Shown: positions 1 to 12,439, numbered from the stretch's first letter. The stretch is 64,000 nucleotides of DNA from Monilinia fructicola (GCA_008692225.1 VICG01000007.1:2452501-2516500), one strand, 5' to 3'. The notes: generated by a model from the letters alone, not told the origin. Program-made: numbers and translations.

Positions 1-376
1 GGGTAGGGGATATTGTTAAAATAGGAGGGTAAAAGCGAAGTAGAAAAAGCAATTCTTAAACAAATAGAATAACTTATTATTAATGGTATTGATAATATTG
101 ATAGTATTAATGATATTAATAGTATTAATAATGTTAAAGTAAAGTTAAAGAGTTAAAGTAAAATTGAAAAGTTGAAATAGAATTGAAAATGGTATATTAG
201 TATTTAAAGCTATTTTGAAAGCTATTTTAAAGTTAATATAATATTTTGAAAATTTTTCAATATAAACGCTTTAAAGCTTTTATTATTATATATATGTAAA
301 ATATACGCTATAATAAGATTTAGAGAGGATTCTACAAATATATATAGCATCTTGCTAGAAAAGTAGTACTTTAGGG
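1..376 (-). mobile_element. Truncated copy of a CCCTAGAGTACC-ended TIR element (MITE-like)
   Basis: This segment is the reverse complement of the left part of the element at 416-1249: the AATTGCTTTTTCTACTTCGC block near 35-55 and the ATTGATGGTATTGAT-type triplet-like stretch recur on the opposite strand at 660-850. Its terminus at 376 reads, on the minus strand, CCCTAAAGTACTAC. That is the CCCTAGAGTACCAC terminus seen intact at 19802, with G to A and C to T changes. The other end lies outside the window. It has no coding capacity, so it is inferred to be a non-autonomous DNA element. Confidence 0.75.
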
Positions 377-415
377 TATTACATTCCAACCATTAGGTAT
401 CCTTAGATTACAATC

Positions 416-1249
416 CTCTAAAGTACCATTTTTTCTGGCAAGATGCCATATATTTGTAGAATCCTCCTTAAATCTTATTATAGCGTATATTTCATATATA
501 TAATGATAGAAGCTTTAAAATATTTATATTAAAAGATTTTCGGAATACTATATTAACTTCAAAATAGCTTTAAAATAGCTTCAAAATAGCTTCAAAATAG
601 CTTCAAATACTAATATATTATTCTTAATCCCACTTCAACTCTTCAACTTTACTTCGACTCTTTAACTTCAATTCAATATTATCAATATCATCAACATTAT
701 CAATACCATCAATACCATCAATACCATCAATACTATTAATACCATCAATACCATTAATACCATCAATACCATCAATACCATCAATACCATCAATACCATC
801 AATAGTAAGTTATTCCATTCGTTAAAGAATTGCTTTTTCTACTTCGCTTTCATTCCCCTATTTCGAAAATGCCCCCGCCTTCTTTTTTCTTTCTCATCAA
901 TAACGTATTAACCATTTTAGATTCTGAATAGCTTCAATACTACCAATAACATCAACAACAACAACGATAATACTATAGATTGTAATATGCTCGAATATAC
1001 CCAAATAAGGCAATACGCTTAAATAGGCCAAAATCCTATAGTATGCTTAAATAAGCTTAGCTTAATATACTAAAATCAACAAACTAAGCTCAAAATAGAA
1101 TGTAAACTATTAATATTAACTCCTATTCCTATACCATATGCTCAAAGATCCATGGATTCCCAAATGTTGTATATCAAAAAACCATTTTGAATATGGAATT
1201 ATGCCATAAACCAGATATGGCATATGGCCATATTTGTGGTACTCTAGGG
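416..1249 (+). mobile_element. MITE-like element with CCCTAGAGTACC / GGTACTCTAGGG ends
   Basis: The left end at 416 reads CTCTAAAGTACC, a mutated form of the CCCTAGAGTACC terminus. The right end at 1238-1249 reads GGTACTCTAGGG. The whole length aligns by eye with the cleaner copy at 19802-20539, which has the same internal blocks (TTCTGGCAAGATGCCATATA, the ATACCATCA run, CCCCTATTTCGAAAATGCCC, and the AAACCATTTTGAATATGG block near the right end). The ATACCATCA run at 700-800 is expanded here. It forms a near-perfect inverted pair with the copy at 1-376, only 39 bp away. It abuts the 5' end of the kinase remnant at 1254. No clear target-site duplication is visible around this copy. Confidence 0.8.
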
Positions 1250-1253
1250 GTCC

Positions 1254-2542
1254 ACCACTGCACCAAATACTCCTGAGCCTGAACCTGAGATGATGCTTGA
1301 CACCATAGAGGTGAATGGGGATTTTGCTCGATTGATTCCTCAAAATCGTTTAGCTCGGGAAGCTTTCAATGAGATTATTTTGAAAATAAAGGACGTGAAT
1401 GCAGGGTTTAGTTCTCATGCAGTCAAAATTCATCCATGTAGATGGTCTCAAGTCTGAGGAGCCATGTAGCTTCAGCGAGTCGGATTCTGTCAATCCGGAC
1501 ACCAACACAGCTATATCTCTTTGGACTGGATTTTATCGCCTCAACCTGAATCTCCTTCCCGGTAATCCTCTCCTCGGATGGATCATTGGCACCGGGAGAG
1601 ACCTTCGACCCGCTGACTTTGTCATTTGCAAAACAAGGCCCGCATCATGTTCATGGCAGACATGCTCGTTTTACTTATCATGAGGTATCTGGTGCTTTAC
1701 TTATCCAATCTGACAAACGCCCCATCATTATTGATGGGAAAGACAACATCGTGAATAATAGAAAAGCATTATTGGACAAGAAGACCGGCATTACAATTGG
1801 TGATCTCTCATATGTCTTTGAGTACACCAATCTGAACAAAAGTATCTACTTTGACCAACTTAATCGGCTTCGACAACAACTTCCCAATGCATCAAATTTG
1901 CCTTCATTTGTTGACCCAACTCCAAGTGCCAAAGACTTCATTATAAACGACTATTTGATCAAAGATGCTTTTGCTCAAGGTTCTACTTGTTCTGTCCACA
2001 TAGCAATACATCGCACTGTTGGGAGTTATCTGGTAGCGAAAAAAGGTTCATCGAAACAATAGGAACCAGCAACGTATCAAAACAGAAGTGGAAATACTAA
2101 AATCTCTCGAACCTCATGTGAGTCATTCTCATTAGGTTGTCAGAACTGCACGCTGAACGTCTCCTAGCCCTGCATTTGTCAATTGAAAGAAGTCATTTAT
2201 CCTGGAAAAGATGAAAGTTATAATCACATGGAAGTTGTAGATGAGGTTTATATGATGTTCTCCTCAGTTGCCGAGGAAAATCTGGGAAATATTGTTAAAC
2301 TAGGTACACCTTTACCGGATCAGATTCGAATCGCCATTTACCAACAATGTCTCTCCGGTGTGGCTTTCATTCATCAACAAGGAGTTATGCATCGCGATCT
2401 TAAGCCAGCAAATATTGGGCTACTCTCGGTAGATCCGCCACAAGCTATCCTTCTGGACTTCGGTGTCGCAACGCGGGAATCGGAGTCGAATAATCATTAT
2501 GCGGGAACGATCCCGCATACACAGGAACATTGTCATCCATAA
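1254..2542 (+). pseudogene. Broken FHA-domain Ser/Thr protein kinase gene
   Basis: Three reading frames together give one recognisable protein. Frame one (1254-1453) reads an acidic lead-in (PNTPEPEPE) and ends in a stop. Frame two (about 1456-1600) reads GWIIGTGRD, an FHA-like first strand. Frame three (about 1600-2044) reads HGRHARFTYH, an FHA-type core, then a kinase N-lobe with a degenerate glycine loop (AQGSTCSVHIA) and the VAKK lysine. After a frame change in an A7 run near 2038-2044 it reads EVEILKSLEPH (helix C). A 50-bp intron, GTGAGT...TAG at 2118-2167 with GCTGAAC as a likely branch site, then restores PCICQL. The catalytic loop HRDLKPANI and the metal-binding DFGVA are intact. The protein ends soon after GTIP with no APE motif and no C-lobe. 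Family role: phosphopeptide binding coupled to protein phosphorylation. The frame changes make it a pseudogene unless some are sequence errors. Confidence 0.75.
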
Positions 2543-3760
2543 ATGAACACTCATGTCCCTCGTCAACCTAAAATCTTTCTGAGCAATCTTTCCTACCGTC
2601 TCATACGAGACTCAAGGGAGCTTGCTTCTTTGTAGTTTCAAGCTGGGTCTGTGGATCCCAGAAACAATGTGTTTCAACTACGGGCGATCAGTTACGACAA
2701 GGTATAGGTGACAATCAAGATGCTGACTGGAGAGACTACCAATCTGGGCTTACGCCACACGACTCTCTTGTTTAGGGAATGTATTCTGGTATCCTATCAT
2801 CAAATGCACCTATATCAATTTTGCCTTAGGGGTTAGGGAAAGGGAGAGTACGAGAAATGCCAGGCTGCTGTGCCGGGTCATCACTATGAAAGGAGAGTTG
2901 CCGTCGAGTATACCCATCGGCACTGGTTGTTCCTTCTCTTTCGTTACGATTGGTACTAATGATTTGGTTGTCCTCAGCGGTATGGCTCCTTTGAAAACAC
3001 GAGCAGGTGCCTTGGAGAATTCCTTGATGTATAACGATTGGAGAGCGTCCATAATGCTGAAGTTATTCGACAAGTACTGTATTCGACGTACTCGAGTCTG
3101 ATGTCGACTTGGGTTACTTCGGTGTTAGGCTTTATTGAGCTTGGTAGCTTAGCTAGGTATGCAGCTGAAGAGTTATGCAAGAGCCATTTTAATCGAACCC
3201 AGTTTTTCTCTGAACCTTTAAATAAACTCTGCAGCAATGGCAGCAAAGAGTATTACTCGAATTGCCAGTCTTATCAACGAACTTGAAGGCTCAATTTATC
3301 GTTGTATACCGGGCTACGTCGGAATTTCTGGCTAAATGTGATCTGATAGAACTACGAGTGCTTACGAAGTCAAAAGCAGTATCTTCTGCTGGAATCTCGC
3401 CTGTCGAACTTCATGTCTCTGAGGAGCTGCGAGAGTGGGTCTTCTCCGTCCAGCGCCATCAACTTCTCGGCGGCCAAATTCAGCTCACCAAAATTCTATG
3501 GTTCAAAGCAGCGATGCTAACCATGGGCAGCACGCAAGCATATCGATCGCGTCAAAGCATGCAACGAAGATATCTAAGATTTATCCTGGAGCGGATGTCC
3601 AAGTCCTAGGAATTATTGCGAGCGGACGCAGTTTGGCTCCAACAGACACGAGGGCCCTAAGGTTTTGTAGGATGGCTCGGGATTCTCTGATCATCCGATC
3701 TCGACGTCACTTTTTGTATGCATTCCACATGTGCAAATCAACCTTGGAAATGTAGACTTT
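2543..3760 (+). other. Degraded former coding stretch after the kinase remnant
   Basis: Base composition stays gene-like and several open runs exist in all plus-strand frames (for example 3038-3286, 3262-3609 and 3435-3755), but none is long or recognisable. The position suggests the remains of the kinase C-lobe and tail, or of a second gene. I cannot connect the frames into one product, and no intron pattern clearly rescues them. Confidence 0.35.
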
Positions 3761-4322
3761 TGGTAGATCAGGGGTAATCAGTATTGAAGCATTCAGTATC
3801 ACGAAAAAACGTGATGATTCTGCGCCTATTATAGCTGGGAACATATCTTCAAATGTCAAAAATACAGGATTGCAGGAGGTATTGAAAGAGGATGATCATT
3901 TTTGCTGAAATAGCTGATTCGTCGAGACTGTATCTCGAGAAAGATGCATTCTTCTGACCTGACTGTTTTATAGAGCCTGGTACAATATGCATCAAGGCTC
4001 GTGCAGCATATACTAGAAGCCATATTTTGGTCATCAAGTTCGTCTGGACCGAGACAGGGTTTTACAAAAGAAAAAAAAAAGAAAAAAAGAAGAAAAAACT
4101 AATTGCACCTACAAATAGCAAGAAAGGTGTTGGCATTCTCAAGCCTGAAGCGTACTGGGACTAGGGGATATTGCTAACTTTCAATTTCGGCAAAGACTAC
4201 AACTCTGCGGATCCCACAAATTCCACTTGAAGAATCAGCAGCGTCCGTAACAGTACAGGCAACACTCGTCACCTGCCCGTCATACCAAGATACTTCCAAG
4301 GTCCAACTCGCATGTTGAATAA
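3761..4322. other. Intergenic, no gene seen
   Basis: Moderate base composition. An A-rich run (4069-4095) is the only salient structure. No supported ORF, RNA gene or repeat was found. Confidence 0.5.
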
Positions 4323-4751
4323 CCCTGCTCAAAATTCGACTACCCACAGTTTGAGAGTTTTATCACTTCACCTCTCGGACGACGAGTCGAAGATTTCTCC
4401 TCTATGATGGAGCTCATTACGGTAATCCACGACATCACCAGAGCGCTTCAATCTCTGTATCTCGAGGCCGATATTTCGAGGCCGATATTCTCCACCTCAA
4501 CATCAGTTGACAGAACAGCACCGTCGTCTATCCAATATATCAACGATATATTGTCATCGAAAATGTCTGAAAATGAAGATCTCATATCATCCTTTGCAAG
4601 TCTTCTCACGATTCGATGCTACTCCGTTTGTCCAGTGATGCTGACTGTTGTTGAGCAGGAAGTGTTGTCGAAGTCCATATTCAAGTTTGTGTACCACTTT
4701 TCTTTTTTTGATCACTTGCGTGGCTGGGTAGCTGGGTGGCTGAGTGGCTGA
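4323..4751 (+). pseudogene. Possible gene fragment, unrecognised
   Basis: One frame is open from just after a TAA at 4320-4322 to a TGA at 4749-4751. It encodes about 142 residues, with an internal Met pair at 4404. The part up to about 4675 looks protein-like: an amphipathic run MMELITVIHDITRALQSLYL, then SSIQYINDIL and SSFASLLTIRCYSV. The end runs into the 8-bp repeat GTGGCTGA and looks non-coding. There is no upstream exon that I can join confidently. It may be the C-terminal remnant of a decayed gene, or chance. Confidence 0.25.
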
Positions 4752-4766
4752 GTGGCTGAGTGGCTG
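4725..4766. repeat. Short tandem repeat, unit GTGGCTGA
   Basis: About four adjacent copies of an 8-bp unit with minor changes (GCTGGGTGGCTGAGTGGCTG...). Confidence 0.7.
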
Positions 4767-5158
4767 GTTATCACCCCACGTGCCCACGGCTTTCTGGTTA
4801 CCATCGGTGGTAACTACGTCCGACATCGAAAACTAGTACTGATCCGTCAATATTAAAGATAATTTCATTCCAACTTGGCATTCGAGAGATTCAGATTCAG
4901 ATCGATGTGAAAGCCCTTTCAAAGCTTAGTTTTCCTTGTTTTCAACATTATACTTTAGACGTGCCACCGAGATACCAACCCCGAAGGTCAAGATCAAGAG
5001 AAGCATATGCCTGAGTGCCTGATTCTTGGCTGACTAAGCATCCACAGCTCATCGATTGACTATCGCTGTCTCCATTTCCATTTCTATCACCATTTCTACA
5101 TCCATTTGTTATCTCATCTCACTTCATCCCATCTCATCTCATCTCATCCCATTTCAAT

Positions 5159-5201
5159 AGTCTGCCTCCACGGCAGTGGCTCTCGGAGGGCAAGCGGAGC
5201 G
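5159..5201 (+). other. 43-nt GC-rich motif with hairpin potential, shared with 40675-40717
   Basis: It begins AGTCTGCCTCCACGGCAG. CCAC and GTGG can pair around GGCA, and alternatively CTGCC and GGCAG can pair. The same motif occurs at 40675-40717 with 32 of 43 positions identical. No function is known to me; a small structured repeat or element end is likely. Confidence 0.5.
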
Positions 5202-5363
5202 TCATTCACTTCCTCCATCTCCATCGCACAACATCTTTTACGACTACACGAGCACTGCCCTTCTATCGCCATCTCTATATCCATCGATCTCCATCGCACA
5301 ACATCTATCACGAAACAAATTCTCCCCTACATTGTGTTGCATACAAAAAGTTGTATTTTTACT

Positions 5364-5511
5364 GTATCTGCTGCTTAGAACCACCCCACCAGTGGTAGTC
5401 CTTCAGTATCTGCTGCTTAGAACAACCCCATCAGTGGTAGTCCTTCAGCACATACTGTTTAGAACAACCCCGTCAGTGGTAGTCCTTCAGCATCTACTGT
5501 TTAAAAACAAC
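5364..5511. repeat. 42-bp minisatellite, about 3.5 copies
   Basis: Units start at 5364, 5406, 5448 and 5490 (partial). Each carries TTAGAACAACCCC and CAGTGGTAGTCCTTCA. The period is a multiple of three, so a chance frame stays open through it, with a 14-residue repeat containing RTTPSVVVLQ. I regard it as non-coding DNA ahead of the gene at 5700. Confidence 0.85.
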
Positions 5512-5699
5512 TCCAACACATTTCTTATGTTGAGCTTTGCGAATCACTTCTACACTTTCTTTTGTTCAAGAGTCAAGGCTGCTCTATAGCCTGGGTGGGT
5601 TGGGAATCACACGTAAAGTGTGGGCTATCATCGTTTTCAATACGATTATCAAATAACTGCCACTGCTACGATCGCTAATCATAATCCTAGGGTTAAAAT

Positions 5700-7265
5700 A
5701 TGTCTAGTCCGACGGAGATTCTGACTGAGAAATTCAAGCTACAATATATCCTACGTGAGAGAGTGTTTGTAACATGGGAAGATCAATCGGGGACATCTTG
5801 CGCGCTAGGTCGTCGCTCGAACCGGAATGGGCAGAATCTCGAATTTTTCATGGCTGCATACTATGATACGAAAGGATATATTCATATTCACTTTTCCCTC
5901 GAAGTACTTATTGTAGTTGCAGGCAATAAACGGGCGATAGAGTTGTTATTGGTCGTTCCTCCAGACGCCGATCTTGCAAATGCTTCTAAGTCTCAAACAA
6001 TATCGAATATCGATAATTTGTCTACCTATCACGCCTCTGCTATTCACGATGCCGGTATCAGCAAGTCAACCAATGTTATTTGTATACCATTCAATCTAGT
6101 GGCTGAAGGGTTCGTCGTTATGAAGAAGAAGCAGACCACAGCGATCATCAAGGCCTGGAATAACCCTTCGAGAGAATTGATTCGTGGCCTTCAATCTCTA
6201 TCAAATACGAAAAACTTTACTGTATACATCAGGCCAAATAGTTATGCACTGATTGGTCTACGTGATCTTCGCAATCGTTTAACCAACAATGGTACTCCTA
6301 TTGACTTACGCAAAACCATCACGAAAGAAATGTACATTGAACAAGCGCTTGAATTGGTGGAATGGAGTAGGTTTGACGCAACATCACCCCCACCAGCATA
6401 TACCGAGACTCGTCAGCTATTTCCGGAAGTACAGGTTCCCCGCTCTCCACCAGTGGTTTTGGAGCAAGAAACATCATCAATCCACACCGACGAAACAACG
6501 ATAGCAGAAACACCAGCTCGACCTCCAACTAGCTCTAACCACACATCAGTGCATGGGATTTTTTCTCCCAGCTGTAGAGAGTTGTCAGACAATGAGGTGA
6601 ACTTGGAGGATATCGAAGAGGATACGAGATCTATTGAAATGAGCTTCCACGTGGATTCGGATGAGGAACAGCTTGCTATTTTGAATTCTCGAGAACTGAG
6701 TCAAGAATTGAATGCCGATATAGAAGTATCACAGATGCTTGATTCGAAGTTGTTGAGATGGCTACGAACAGCAATACGGATAAATCCAAATATTCAAGAA
6801 CACAATCATCTGGCTACCAGATTGGCAATCCTGGGTAGTTGTATCCGTACATCCAATACCCACATATTCGATGCTACTCTACCCTGGTGCTCCGCATTGT
6901 TTTTTTACGACCCGCTCGATGGCGACCCAGATAACTCTCTCGGATTGTGGGAGAAGAGGAACTCGTGGCTCATTTCAGATATAGCCAGACTAATTCAATG
7001 GGCTAATGGATTCCATGATGGCGCCGAGATGAACCCGTTGTTATTGAAACATTTCATAAAACTGGGTGATACAGCTCGTAATGTTGCTTCAAACACTCGA
7101 AAGGGTAATGATGAGTATTATGATCAGAAAAGTGTTTGTATTGTTCGCGTATTGACGGAGTTTGGCAAGCAGCAGAATGGCAGGATCGGCAAAGAGAATA
7201 GTAAATCTCTTTTTCGACACAGCTTGGGAAGTGATGGCAATGCGTCCAAGCAAATGAAAATGTGA
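5700..7265 (+). CDS. Hypothetical protein, 521 aa, with a PPAY motif
   Basis: Uninterrupted frame from ATG at 5700 to TGA at 7263-7265. It is the only long intact gene of the left island. I do not recognise a characterised family. Residues 1-225 form a compact, well-ordered-looking region with beta-rich runs (HIHFSLEVLIVVAG at 62-75, RAIELLLVVPPDA at 78-90). Residues 226-300 are proline- and serine-rich and probably disordered. They contain PPPAY (PPAY at 231-234), a PPxY-type site that WW-domain proteins such as Rsp5-family ubiquitin ligases bind. Residues 300-325 are acidic (EDIEEDTRS, DSDEEQ). Residues 340-460 look helical again, with many Trp and Leu. There is no signal peptide and no membrane span. 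Gene-like composition and intact reading over 1.5 kb support a real gene; any regulatory role through PPAY is inference. Confidence 0.8.
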   Translation: MSSPTEILTEKFKLQYILRERVFVTWEDQSGTSCALGRRSNRNGQNLEFFMAAYYDTKGYIHIHFSLEVLIVVAGNKRAIELLLVVPPDADLANASKSQTISNIDNLSTYHASAIHDAGISKSTNVICIPFNLVAEGFVVMKKKQTTAIIKAWNNPSRELIRGLQSLSNTKNFTVYIRPNSYALIGLRDLRNRLTNNGTPIDLRKTITKEMYIEQALELVEWSRFDATSPPPAYTETRQLFPEVQVPRSPPVVLEQETSSIHTDETTIAETPARPPTSSNHTSVHGIFSPSCRELSDNEVNLEDIEEDTRSIEMSFHVDSDEEQLAILNSRELSQELNADIEVSQMLDSKLLRWLRTAIRINPNIQEHNHLATRLAILGSCIRTSNTHIFDATLPWCSALFFYDPLDGDPDNSLGLWEKRNSWLISDIARLIQWANGFHDGAEMNPLLLKHFIKLGDTARNVASNTRKGNDEYYDQKSVCIVRVLTEFGKQQNGRIGKENSKSLFRHSLGSDGNASKQMKM

Positions 7266-8050
7266 TCAATATCAGACTCAAAAGAACTTGCGTGTTATAT
7301 TTTGATGCAAACAGCAAACAAACAACAGATTGTATGCTTTTATTGGTAAGCTGGTATGCATGCATTAGCCCCTTTTTCGATGGGTATGTCCTCTTCCAGA
7401 ACCACTTCCTTCTCCAACTTTCTCTCCTCACCTACCATCGCTTGTTCAACGAATAGCATCAATATCATTCACCCTGCCATCTTCTTGAAGGACTTACATC
7501 GATTGCCTCGAAAAAGTACATGTGTAGGCTTATAAATCATTTGGGGTTAGTCTACGAAATAAGCTTTTCTTCACACTGTAGGCTTTTTCCTCCTCCTTTG
7601 AGTCATACAGTCTGTACTGGCCAATTGTATTATTCCGTCACTTAACACTTGAGCACGTTGATGCAGTGATTCGTTGCAACTACAGTGATACCAATGAAAT
7701 CATTCAATCCTATACATAATGCTGTCCAGATAATATTCAAGAGAACAATAGTATCTAATATAATCAAATGGTTTGTGCAGTTAATATATTTAAAAAAAAG
7801 CCCCTGGCATTTTGAATATTCTAGTTAAGAACAATCCAGTTTGGGATGGGATAAAGAAAACGTCTATATATTGTGTTGAGTATTGTAATACTGAACCCAC
7901 AGATGAGTGTAACCGGCAGACGAGTACACGTATACAAGGCGGTAAATAAACTAGTCGGCCAGCTAAAATTGTAATAATAACAGTGGTAGGGAAACCGGGT
8001 GAAAATAATTCGACAATTAAATGTAAGGACTTTAAGACTATATAAATAAA
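7266..8050. other. Intergenic flank grading into the A+T desert
   Basis: This is the 3' flank of the 5700 gene. Composition stays mixed to about 8040 (for example the CGAGTACACGTATACAAGG stretch near 7921) and then drops sharply. The short open frames here are not convincing as genes. Confidence 0.5.
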
Positions 8051-11000
8051 TAGTAAATGGATATTGCGAAATAGGAAATTACATATAAGATTTCAAAGGA
8101 ATTAAAGAAGAAAAATATAATTACTTTATTTAAATTTAAAATATAATTATTATAAGATTGTTTATATTGAAAATCAATCTTAAATCAATTTTGTTTTTAT
8201 TTTTATTTTTCGATTTCAAAATAAATATCAAAAACTTATAAAACTACTTTTAGTATCTTTAAATCAATTATTTAAAGAAAATTAAAATTAATCTATATTT
8301 TTATCAAAATTAAATTTTTTAATTATTTTTTTAAAAAAAAACTTCGAAATTCTTTATAGTAAAAATAATAGATAAAAATAATAGATAAAAATAATATATA
8401 ATATTTCTAAATACTTCTATATAGATTATAATTGATTATTATAAGAAATAGATATATAATTATATATAGTATTTTAATAATCTTAATATTTTACTATTAT
8501 ATTTAAATATATTTAAAGAAAGTTAGATTAATAGGAAACGTATATTATAATAAAAGCTAATCTTTATTAAACTATCTAATACTATTTATTTATAGTTAGA
8601 TCTATACTATTCGCTTTTATTAATAATATTAGTAACGCTAATTATATTATCCTTATTAATATATTAAAAATATTAGCTTTAAAATCAATTTTTTTTATAT
8701 TAGTTATAATACAATTATTACAACTACCTCTATTTTAAAAGATTTTAATATTTTTATTAAAGCAAATTATTAATATTACAAAAATCTATCGTATATACTA
8801 TTTTAAAAATTAATAAAAGTAAAAAACAAAAGAAATTTATAACTATAATAATCATTATTTAAATATTATTTTATTTTTATTATATCTTTTGCTTCTCATT
8901 GTTAATTTTTACTATATATTTATATAATACCCTAAAATCTTTTATATATAACAATTCTTATAATACTTTATTTTCTTTATTATCTTTATTATATTAAAAA
9001 TTGTATTTATAAAATAAATTATAAATTTATTATCTATAGTATACAACTATATTATTGTATAAATTTATATAATTACTATTACACTTAATACTATCTAATT
9101 CGAATTCTAGAAACACTTTATAAATTGTTATTTAATACTTATAATTTAATCTATTGTATTTAATTCTTATATTTTAATCTCTTTGTTTTTCTTTTATATT
9201 ACTAGTTTAATTATTATATCTATAATCATTTTAATTATAATCTTATTATTCTTATTTATTATATATAATAAACTTATAGTTACTATTTAAAATCTTATTA
9301 ACATTATAATTGCTTTTGTTAAGTCTTTAATCTTAAGGATTAAAAGTTTAATCTTTATTTTCTTTAGAAAAGCTTTTTTTACTTTTATTTTTGCTTTTTT
9401 TTTGCTTTTATTAAATTCATTTTTTTTATACTTTTTAATCTTATTTACCTTTAATCTTTATTTTTAACTATTGTTAATATTACAACCTATTATACCACTT
9501 ATTTATATTTAAATATTATATAATAGAAATATAATATTTTTAGTTTAATAACTTGATTATACTGTTTTATTCTACAATTAAAACATTATATCTTTCCAGG
9601 GTATAATATCTACAATTCCTTTGGATTTTTTAATTCCTTAGATTATTAATTTTATTATATATCCCTATATTATATATCCCTATCCTAAATTTACTATAAC
9701 ATTATATTATCCTCATTATGCCTTTATTATCTTTTTCCTTAAATTAATTATATTTTTAACCAACTAAAACAATTTATAAATTATTTTCTTTATATTTATT
9801 AAAAATAAAAATAAATATTATAATAAAAAAGATATTAATTGTTTATTTAATATTAAATTATTCTATATAAACTTTTCAAATTAAAGTTTAATATATATTA
9901 TTTTTTTAAATTTCTAGAAAAGATTGTTTTAAATATAATTTATTATTTTATTATTATAATAAAAATCTTTTTTTTAAATATTTTTAAAATAGTGTTAAAT
10001 ATAATTATATTATTATAAATATCATTATTTATATTAAAGGTTTTTAAAATAATATTTTATATATTTCTAAATTAAAATAAATAGATTAAATAATATATAA
10101 ATAACGTTTACTTCTAAAAAATATATATACTAAAAGCTATTCATTTTATTAAAATTATAGAAATGTATTATTAAAATTTATAATAAAATTAATGAATTGT
10201 ATTTTTTTATAACAATATATTACTAAAATCCTTATCATTATCTTTTAATCTTTAATATTTTTTATTTAATTGTTATTATTCTTTTATTAATTTGATATTC
10301 TTTTTTTAATTTAATTACTTTGTTTAAAATCTTTATATTCTTTAATAATATTATTATTATACTTTAAAGCTTATTGAATATCCTTTAATACTTTTTATAA
10401 AAACAATTTTTAAATATTCTAGAAATCCTTATTATATATTATATTCTTTATTATTAAATTATAAGTACTAAATTTATTATTATTTATATTTTTTTAAAAA
10501 TTTGATTCTTTAAAATTGTTAATATTTAATATATATTCTTTTTATTATCTTTATTTTTATTATTATTATTGATATTATATTATTTATTTATATTATTTAT
10601 TTGATTATTTAATTTGGTTTTTGTTTTATTACCTATATTCTAATTTTTTAATAATTTTATTATATTTGATTTAGTTATTATATCCTTATAGTTTTTTTTT
10701 ATTGAATTTTATAATAAATATTACCATTCTAAATTGCTTTAGTATATTAATTTTTGTAGGTTATATAATTGATTTTTTTTCTTATAATTGGTTTTCCCAG
10801 ATAACTTCTTAAATCCTAATAGAAAATATACTTTTTCTTTAATAATATAAATTTTTTTTAATATATTCAAATTAAATTATTAGCTATTAATAAATATTTT
10901 TTTTGATCTTTATAACCTTTAATTTAATCAAGTATTTTAGTTTTTTATTTTTATATATTATATTTATATTTAATTTAAATTATATTACTTTTATTTGTAA

Positions 11001-12430
11001 TATTTTGAAATATTTTAAATAATATTATATAAATAATTCAAATATTTATTTATAATATTTTTTGATTTCAATTCTCAATATTTTAGAATCTGTATAATAA
11101 ATTATATTAAAGTCTATATTCTAATAATTATAATCTTTTTAAGATATTTTTTTTAATTCAAATTCCAAAATTCACAAAATCTGTATTTCATTAATATTGA
11201 AAATATTCTTGTTTTTTGAAAAATCTTTCAAAATAATATACTAGTATACAATATTCTTTCAAATTATAAAGTTTTCTAACTTTAAATATAATACTTCCTC
11301 TATTAATACAATCTTTTTAATCTTTAATAATTTCAAAAGAAAAGTTAATATATACCCTATAAAATAGATTTATATTATCAAGTAATCAAAAGATTGTAAA
11401 TTAAAACAAAAATCGTTTGGATCTTTATTATAAATACTTATATATATCGTTTTACTTTATTATTTTTGATTTTTTCTCTAAAAAAATTGGACTTAACATT
11501 TATATACTTTATTTCAGATTTTTAAATTTATTGTATTTTTATTTTTCGATTTCAAATTTTATTACTAGATTTTTACAATTTGAAATTACAAAAGATCTGA
11601 AAATCTTAAATTTTGATTATTCTTAATCTTAGTACAAATCAATATAATATATCTAATTAACTAATTAATTTTTTTATAAAAATTTTAAAAAGCATTTTTA
11701 GAAATTCAAATTTATATATAAAATCGGAGTACTTTATTTGATATTATAAATTCTGAAAATAAATACTATTATATTTGATTAAAAAAATTTTCAATAAAAA
11801 GTTCTTGATTGCTGTAAAATAAACATTAAATTCTGACAATATACTAACAAATAAAATAATTTCAAATTATATTTTAAAATGCTTATAGATCTAAAAATTA
11901 AATATAAAGTAGTTTTTTCTTTTTCTAAAATATTCAAATTGCGTTTCAAGTTTATAATTGATTATTATAATATTAATTAGATTTACAATTGATTTATAGC
12001 TAATTTGAATTTTCTTTAAATAACCAATTAAAATAAAGATTTTAATTGTGATAATTTAAATTATTTTAGATTTTAGTTTGAATTTAAAGTATAATCATAT
12101 CTTAGTATATTATTATTTTTTATTGAACAGATATCTTTTAATATATATCTCTATCTAAACAATTATTCAAAATAAAAATAATATCGAATAATTGAAAAGA
12201 ATATTATAATTTTAGTGATTAATATAATTTTATAGGAAGTTGATAAACGTCAAATTCCTTTCGATGTTATATATATATTAAGGTTTAAGAATTAGAATAA
12301 AGTATTTATATGAAGAATCAATTGAGATTGCAAGATTATAATGTTTTTTTGTTTTTTCTTATATTATTTCGAAATATAATCAATTTTATATAATCTTAAT
12401 TTCAAATATCATTCATTGAAATCATTTCTT
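8051..12430. other. Unclassified decayed sequence, pyrimidine-rich on the plus strand
   Basis: Strong strand bias: the plus strand is T-rich with few G (for example 9160-9480 and 10250-10700). This suggests one large former element with a biased coding strand. No termini or protein motifs survive that I can identify. Confidence 0.45.
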
Positions 12431-12439
12431 TGAAACTAA

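Noticed and set aside
700..810. ATACCATCA repeats as a CRISPR-like array
   Set aside because: Units are short, adjacent and without spacers; it is simple-sequence expansion inside a TIR element.
5176..5589. 137-codon plus-strand frame over the 42-bp minisatellite
   Set aside because: Open only because the repeat period is a multiple of three; flanking composition and lack of any domain argue against coding.
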